Positions 34,600 through 38,229 of a stretch of DNA of 38,229 bases are shown here, piece by piece. The notes below the pieces were generated by a model. The model was given only the letters and a program-made list of their open reading frames with translations, was not told the origin of the DNA and made no database searches. The translations under genes were made by a program, and so were the position numbers. Where the stretch lies: NCBI GenBank assembly GCA_013372875.1, contig JABXIW010000476.1, positions 1 to 38,229 of the forward strand. Direction: 5' to 3'. Position 1 is the first letter of the stretch. The number at the start of each line of letters is the position of its first letter. The stretch comes from Gammaproteobacteria bacterium (GTDB lineage Bacteria; Pseudomonadota; Gammaproteobacteria; Enterobacterales; Kangiellaceae).

Positions 34600-35394
34600 T
34601 TATTTATATAGATCCTTTGGTGGATTACGTAACGAACGCTCGGTAAAAAGATCGGCCTCTAAACCCACGTTATAATTCGGCGCTTTGAATTGAACCATTG
34701 TATAGCCACCTGTTTCAAAATTGCTTATCTTTGATTTAAAGACCGTAGGATATCCATCTACTTCCTTTACTTCTAAGATTTCAGCCTTGCGATAAGGTTT
34801 ATCGTTTTTGAAGTATTCTATCGACATCGGCAACATTGTCTTTTTGTCGATATTCATTCGATACAGATCAAATTCTACTTGGGTTGGATCTTTTGGTGTT
34901 GCCTGGATTTGATAACTAGCATCATCCTCAGCAACCAACTCAAAATTATCAAGTTTAATATTTCTGCCAGAAATATCTTCATAGAAATAGTTAGAACCTA
35001 CAAAGCTTGTTCTTTTGTCGCTAGCTGAAATCCTTTTATCAAGATCTAGTCCTGGCAAATAGATCCAGCGATCATCTTCCGACTCAACATGCTTATTTAC
35101 CAAAAACACTGTGTTTTTAACATCACTAGGTTTTTCAAAAACCACTAAGAAATCTTGATCGCCACCGTCAACTTTATCTTTCTTAAAAATATTGAATTGA
35201 CGCAATTGCTTTGAGCCTTGCGCATCAACGATCATCATTCGTGCTTTACGCTGCGCATCATCACCTGGATAATAACAGGCTTGATATGCCGCCTTTACAA
35301 TATCTTCAACACTGTGTTCATTCGCATGGACATTGCCATTAATAGCAGCGTATAGTGCCGCCGTGATTAATAAGTATTTTTTCATCTCTTTCAT
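34600..35394 (-). CDS. LolA-like outer-membrane lipoprotein-sorting protein
   Basis: A 264-residue periplasmic protein with a signal peptide (KKYLLITAALYAAINGNVHA) and a LolA-like open barrel. The motif DDRWIYLPGLDLDKRISASDKRTSFVGSNY and YEDISGR are typical of the group that pairs with MMPL/RND transporters. It would carry a hydrophobic cargo from the inner-membrane pump to the outer-membrane barrel. AGGTG lies at ribosome-site distance from the ATG at 35394. It begins 8 bases after the pump gene and ends next to the barrel gene. Confidence 0.85.
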   Translation of the reverse strand: MKEMKKYLLITAALYAAINGNVHANEHSVEDIVKAAYQACYYPGDDAQRKARMMIVDAQGSKQLRQFNIFKKDKVDGGDQDFLVVFEKPSDVKNTVFLVNKHVESEDDRWIYLPGLDLDKRISASDKRTSFVGSNYFYEDISGRNIKLDNFELVAEDDASYQIQATPKDPTQVEFDLYRMNIDKKTMLPMSIEYFKNDKPYRKAEILEVKEVDGYPTVFKSKISNFETGGYTMVQFKAPNYNVGLEADLFTERSLRNPPKDLYK

Positions 35395-35402
35395 ATTTTC
35401 AC

Positions 35403-37880
35403 CTACAATTTAGTTTTTGCGCTTTTTAGGACAATAGGTAGCAACAATAAAGTTACTAAAGCGGAAACCGCCATAATGGTTGCTAAGAAGAAGCCAACGG
35501 TTACATATGGCATTAAGGGCGCGACCAACAAAGGGGTAAAACCGATCGCAATGACAATTGCATTTCGACTGATTGCACTGGCAGGTTCTTTAAACATTAA
35601 CGCCATAGTGCGCTTGATATCTTTTTTCTCAGCATATATATCTCGAGCTCGCTGCACAAAATGAATCGCAAAATCTATCGACAAACCCAACGTTAATGCT
35701 GACAAGACCGCTATGGGCATATCATAATCTTTTCCCATCCAACCAATAAGACCATAGATTGCGCTTATAGTAATCGTCAGTGGCAACATGGCGATTAAAC
35801 CCAGCCAAACACTCCTAAATAAAAACACCATCATTAAAAACACCACCACAAATGCACTTAGTAAGCTGCTAAGCATTCCTGCAACCATTTCATCCTGCCA
35901 CACCTTGTTTAGGTATGTTTTTCCTGCCCATTTAGCGCTAATACCATTTGGTAATGGATGCTGCTTAATGTAGTCACTAACAGCAGCAACGATCTTACTC
36001 ATATCTTGATTATCACCACTGGTCATTTGTAACCAAATCACCGTTGATGAATAGTCTTGAGTCACCAGATGCCATAAATCATGTGGTCTGTGTGATGATT
36101 GGTATTGCAATAAGGTTTGCGCCACTGCTTGCTGACTAGCTGGCAATTGATAATCTTTTTCCTGGCCTGATTTTAATTCACGATTAACCGTTTTAACTGC
36201 ATCTACTAAGCCCATACTCTTGCCTACTAAGTCATTAGCATTTAGCCAGGCTTGCAACTTTTCGATATAAACTAAATTTTGCGGTTGTTGAAAAGCGGCT
36301 AGCTGAGTCTTTAACTTATCCAGCTTTACTAACGACTGCTCCAATTGCTCAGTATCATTAGCTTCAAACAACGCATCTTCAATTACAAAAACTGCCTCAT
36401 TAATACTAGTGCCTAGTGGCAAGCTATCATCTTGCCTGTAATCAATTTCTAGCTCAGTTAACAGCTTGGCAAATTGCTCTTCAATCTGCGCAGTATCTGC
36501 TTCTAGCACCAAATAAGCATCATACGTTCCGGCAAAGTGTTCATTTAAGACCTGATCGGCAATTCGGATTTTATGATCCGATTTAAACCATCGGGTAGGA
36601 TTATCATTAATTTGTATTTTGCTAATACCCCAAAAAGATACTGCCATTAGCAACGTAAAAACCACTAAAATTAACTTGCTATTTTTCAAGCTCATATCGC
36701 CTAACTTCGGCAACCAGCGTTCTAGTCGTTTGGATTGAGTATTAAGCTTGGTTAATGACTCCAACGATGACTCTTTTAAACTGCAAATATAGGCAGGAAT
36801 AAAAACAATGGTCAGTAAAAACGCTAATAATATGCCAAACGCTACAAAAGCTCCGAATACTTGTACTGGTGGTATTGGCGTTATAAGCAAAGACGCAAAG
36901 CCAACGGCAGAAGTTAAGCTGGTAAACAACATTGGTCGGAATAAATTATCTACCACCTGCTTAATCACTGCTTTTTTATCGCTGCCTTTTTTATAATGAT
37001 CGGCAAACTCCGACATAATATGTACCGAATCCACCACAGCAATGGGCATCAAGAAGATCGGGATCATGGAGCTCATAATATGCACCGTAAAGCCCATACC
37101 AATCATAATTCCCATGACTATAATCACGGTTGCCATCGCGATGATCATCGGCGCGGCAATAAACTTTAGATTCTTAAAGAATATAAATAACAACACAAAA
37201 ATCATGGCAGCGGCTAACGGCGCGGAAATCCCCATCTGCACAAACATCTCAAAACCAAAGGTATCTTCCGCCACTGGCAAGCCAGTAATATGGTATTGAT
37301 CATCAGAATCTAAATTAACAATTATCTGTTCGATTTGTTTTGAAATCTGGTAACTTTGATCTTTGTCTTCAATCGGTACATAAATAGCGGCAGCCTGATG
37401 ATCAATTGAGATCAAAGTGTTTCTAAATAAAGGCAATCTATCGACATTTTTTTTAATAATTTCACTGGCAGCTTTATTTTTTGGCGCCTCATTCATCATC
37501 CATTCAAAGCGTAAAGCACCTTGATCCTGACGGATATTATCCACATTTGCGATCGATGCTAGATCCACAGAAATGACACCATCTAGCTTTGAAATAGCCT
37601 CTGTCAGTAACAAAATGTTGTTTAGCGATTCAGGGTTATAAATTGAATCAGCTTCCGAATTAGCAACAGCACCAACCACAATGGCATCGTGCAGCCTAAA
37701 ACGCTGTTTGATTTCATTATGATACTTTCGCTCGACCTGCTCTTCGGGAAGCATATTTTCGGGATCCGTATCAATTTGAATTTTGAAAATCAGCGCAGCA
37801 CTGATCAATGACACTAACGCTAATAACAAATAAACCCATTTAGGCTTTGAAACTGAAAATTGAAATAATGAATGCTTCAT
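35403..37880 (-). CDS. MMPL/RND-family transporter (HAE3-type)
   Basis: An 825-residue inner-membrane pump with about 12 helices in two blocks, each preceded by a large periplasmic domain. Seen: an N-terminal helix, VDTDPENMLPEEQ-like region, first block IAMATVIIVMGIMIGMGFTVHIM with PIAVVDSVHIMSEFADHYKKGSDKKAVIKQ, and second block LSALTLGLSIDFAIHFVQRARD, the Asp-containing RND core motif. Together with the LolA-like and barrel proteins it makes a complete export path for a lipid or hydrophobic compound. It diverges from the Blh/ETHE1-like gene across 103 bases that contain the shared operator. Confidence 0.88.
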   Translation of the reverse strand: MKHSLFQFSVSKPKWVYLLLALVSLISAALIFKIQIDTDPENMLPEEQVERKYHNEIKQRFRLHDAIVVGAVANSEADSIYNPESLNNILLLTEAISKLDGVISVDLASIANVDNIRQDQGALRFEWMMNEAPKNKAASEIIKKNVDRLPLFRNTLISIDHQAAAIYVPIEDKDQSYQISKQIEQIIVNLDSDDQYHITGLPVAEDTFGFEMFVQMGISAPLAAAMIFVLLFIFFKNLKFIAAPMIIAMATVIIVMGIMIGMGFTVHIMSSMIPIFLMPIAVVDSVHIMSEFADHYKKGSDKKAVIKQVVDNLFRPMLFTSLTSAVGFASLLITPIPPVQVFGAFVAFGILLAFLLTIVFIPAYICSLKESSLESLTKLNTQSKRLERWLPKLGDMSLKNSKLILVVFTLLMAVSFWGISKIQINDNPTRWFKSDHKIRIADQVLNEHFAGTYDAYLVLEADTAQIEEQFAKLLTELEIDYRQDDSLPLGTSINEAVFVIEDALFEANDTEQLEQSLVKLDKLKTQLAAFQQPQNLVYIEKLQAWLNANDLVGKSMGLVDAVKTVNRELKSGQEKDYQLPASQQAVAQTLLQYQSSHRPHDLWHLVTQDYSSTVIWLQMTSGDNQDMSKIVAAVSDYIKQHPLPNGISAKWAGKTYLNKVWQDEMVAGMLSSLLSAFVVVFLMMVFLFRSVWLGLIAMLPLTITISAIYGLIGWMGKDYDMPIAVLSALTLGLSIDFAIHFVQRARDIYAEKKDIKRTMALMFKEPASAISRNAIVIAIGFTPLLVAPLMPYVTVGFFLATIMAVSALVTLLLLPIVLKSAKTKL

Positions 37881-37913
37881 TTTTATGCAAATTCTATAAA
37901 GTTGTGCATATTC

Positions 37914-37935
37914 TATATTAGAAATTGCTAATATA
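37914..37935. promoter_or_regulatory. Inverted-repeat operator between the RND trio and the persulfide dioxygenase-like gene
   Basis: TATATTAG-AAATTG-CTAATATA is a perfect 8-bp inverted repeat, matching 15 of 16 arm bases of the repeat at 31031-31052 with the same 6-base spacing. On the plus strand it overlaps a -35 (TTGCTA, 37925-37930) paired with TATACT (37948-37953) at 17 bases. On the minus strand it overlaps a possible TTGTAT promoter for the RND gene. Confidence 0.75.
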
Positions 37936-37983
37936 CAAATTCTTAACTATACTTTGTTCATAAATCACCATTACCTAAACCAC

Positions 37984-38229
37984 ATGAGCCTTAATATTCA
38001 ATCATTCCACGACACAACGACGGGCACTTGGAGCTACTTATTGGTCGATGACAGCACTAAGGATTGTCTGATTATCGATCCGGTACTGGATTTTGACACA
38101 GCATCTGGCCAAATTTGCTATAGCTCCATTCAACCCATTCTTGATCTGATTACCGAGCAAAAATTAAATCTTATCTGGATCTTAGAAACCCACGCCCACG
38201 CCGATCACCTGACCGCCGCAGACTTTATA
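37984..38229 (+). CDS. Metallo-beta-lactamase-fold hydrolase, Blh/ETHE1-like persulfide dioxygenase; 5' part
   Basis: Only the first 82 residues are in the window. Seen: TGTWSYLLVD, CLIIDPVLDFD, and the metal site ETHAHADHLTAAD (His-x-His-x-Asp-His). IIDPVLD followed by ETHAHADHL is the pattern of the Blh group of persulfide dioxygenase-like proteins, which oxidise glutathione persulfide and accompany the BigR regulator in Xylella and Agrobacterium. It is divergent from the RND gene and has the shared operator over its promoter. Reaction and full domain structure cannot be checked here. Confidence 0.78.
   Translation, partial: MSLNIQSFHDTTTGTWSYLLVDDSTKDCLIIDPVLDFDTASGQICYSSIQPILDLITEQKLNLIWILETHAHADHLTAADFI

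Overview
The window looks like a chromosomal segment of a marine-type gammaproteobacterium of moderate-to-low GC. Most of it is core metabolism: plsB, ubiC/ubiA, kbl/tdh, apt, yifB (comM) and a TPP-riboswitch thiamine operon. Gene content and spacing would fit a Kangiella-like organism, but that placement is inference. I see no rRNA, tRNA, CRISPR array, transposase gene or prophage.

Layout. Positions 1-2820 (minus): rpe, then a glutamine amidotransferase of the TrpG/PabA type read in one frame with an N-terminal two-helix membrane module and running off the left edge; upstream lies a large VanZ-like membrane protein. Positions 2935-8275 (plus): an acyl-CoA ligase and a PLP decarboxylase of the kind found in exosortase-A loci, overlapping by ATGA and followed by plsB. 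Positions 8277-9678 (minus): ubiC-ubiA. Positions 9779-11359: a DUF2007 gene facing an elaA-glpG-glpE set whose genes overlap by single bases. Positions 11390-14362 (minus): kbl-tdh and an aquaporin. Positions 14413-15778 (minus): two overlapping secreted proteins I do not recognise, one with repeated GIGT motifs. Positions 15926-17926 (minus): a YdbS/YdbT-like pair of bacterial PH-domain membrane proteins.

Positions 18012-24194 (minus) form the thiamine operon: extended -10 promoter, TPP riboswitch, thiC-thiO-thiS-orf90-thiG-thiDE-rhodanese. It lacks thiF and thiH, has an unrecognised 90-residue gene coupled between thiS and thiG, and ends in a rhodanese. Positions 24307-26932 (minus) hold a DUF4870-like protein and an apt-thioesterase-GFA-His-rich secreted protein set. 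Positions 26957-28101 hold an MTA/SAH-type nucleosidase, a 14-bp tandem repeat joined to a REP-like inverted repeat, and an orphan membrane peptide. Cytochrome b561, yifB and a secreted histidine phosphatase follow.

The most interesting region is 31031-38229. A class V aminotransferase, an ArsR-family regulator with the cysteine pattern of BigR/SqrR/YgaV persulfide sensors, and a rhodanese form one operon. About 4.6 kb further on, an MMPL (RND)-LolA-like-outer-membrane-barrel export trio diverges from a Blh/ETHE1-like metallo-beta-lactamase gene, probably a persulfide dioxygenase. The promoters of both units carry nearly the same inverted repeat, TAYATTAG-N6-CTAATATA, overlapping their promoter elements. 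This suggests a sulfide/persulfide-responsive regulon that includes an uncharacterised PLP enzyme and possibly an RND-type exporter.
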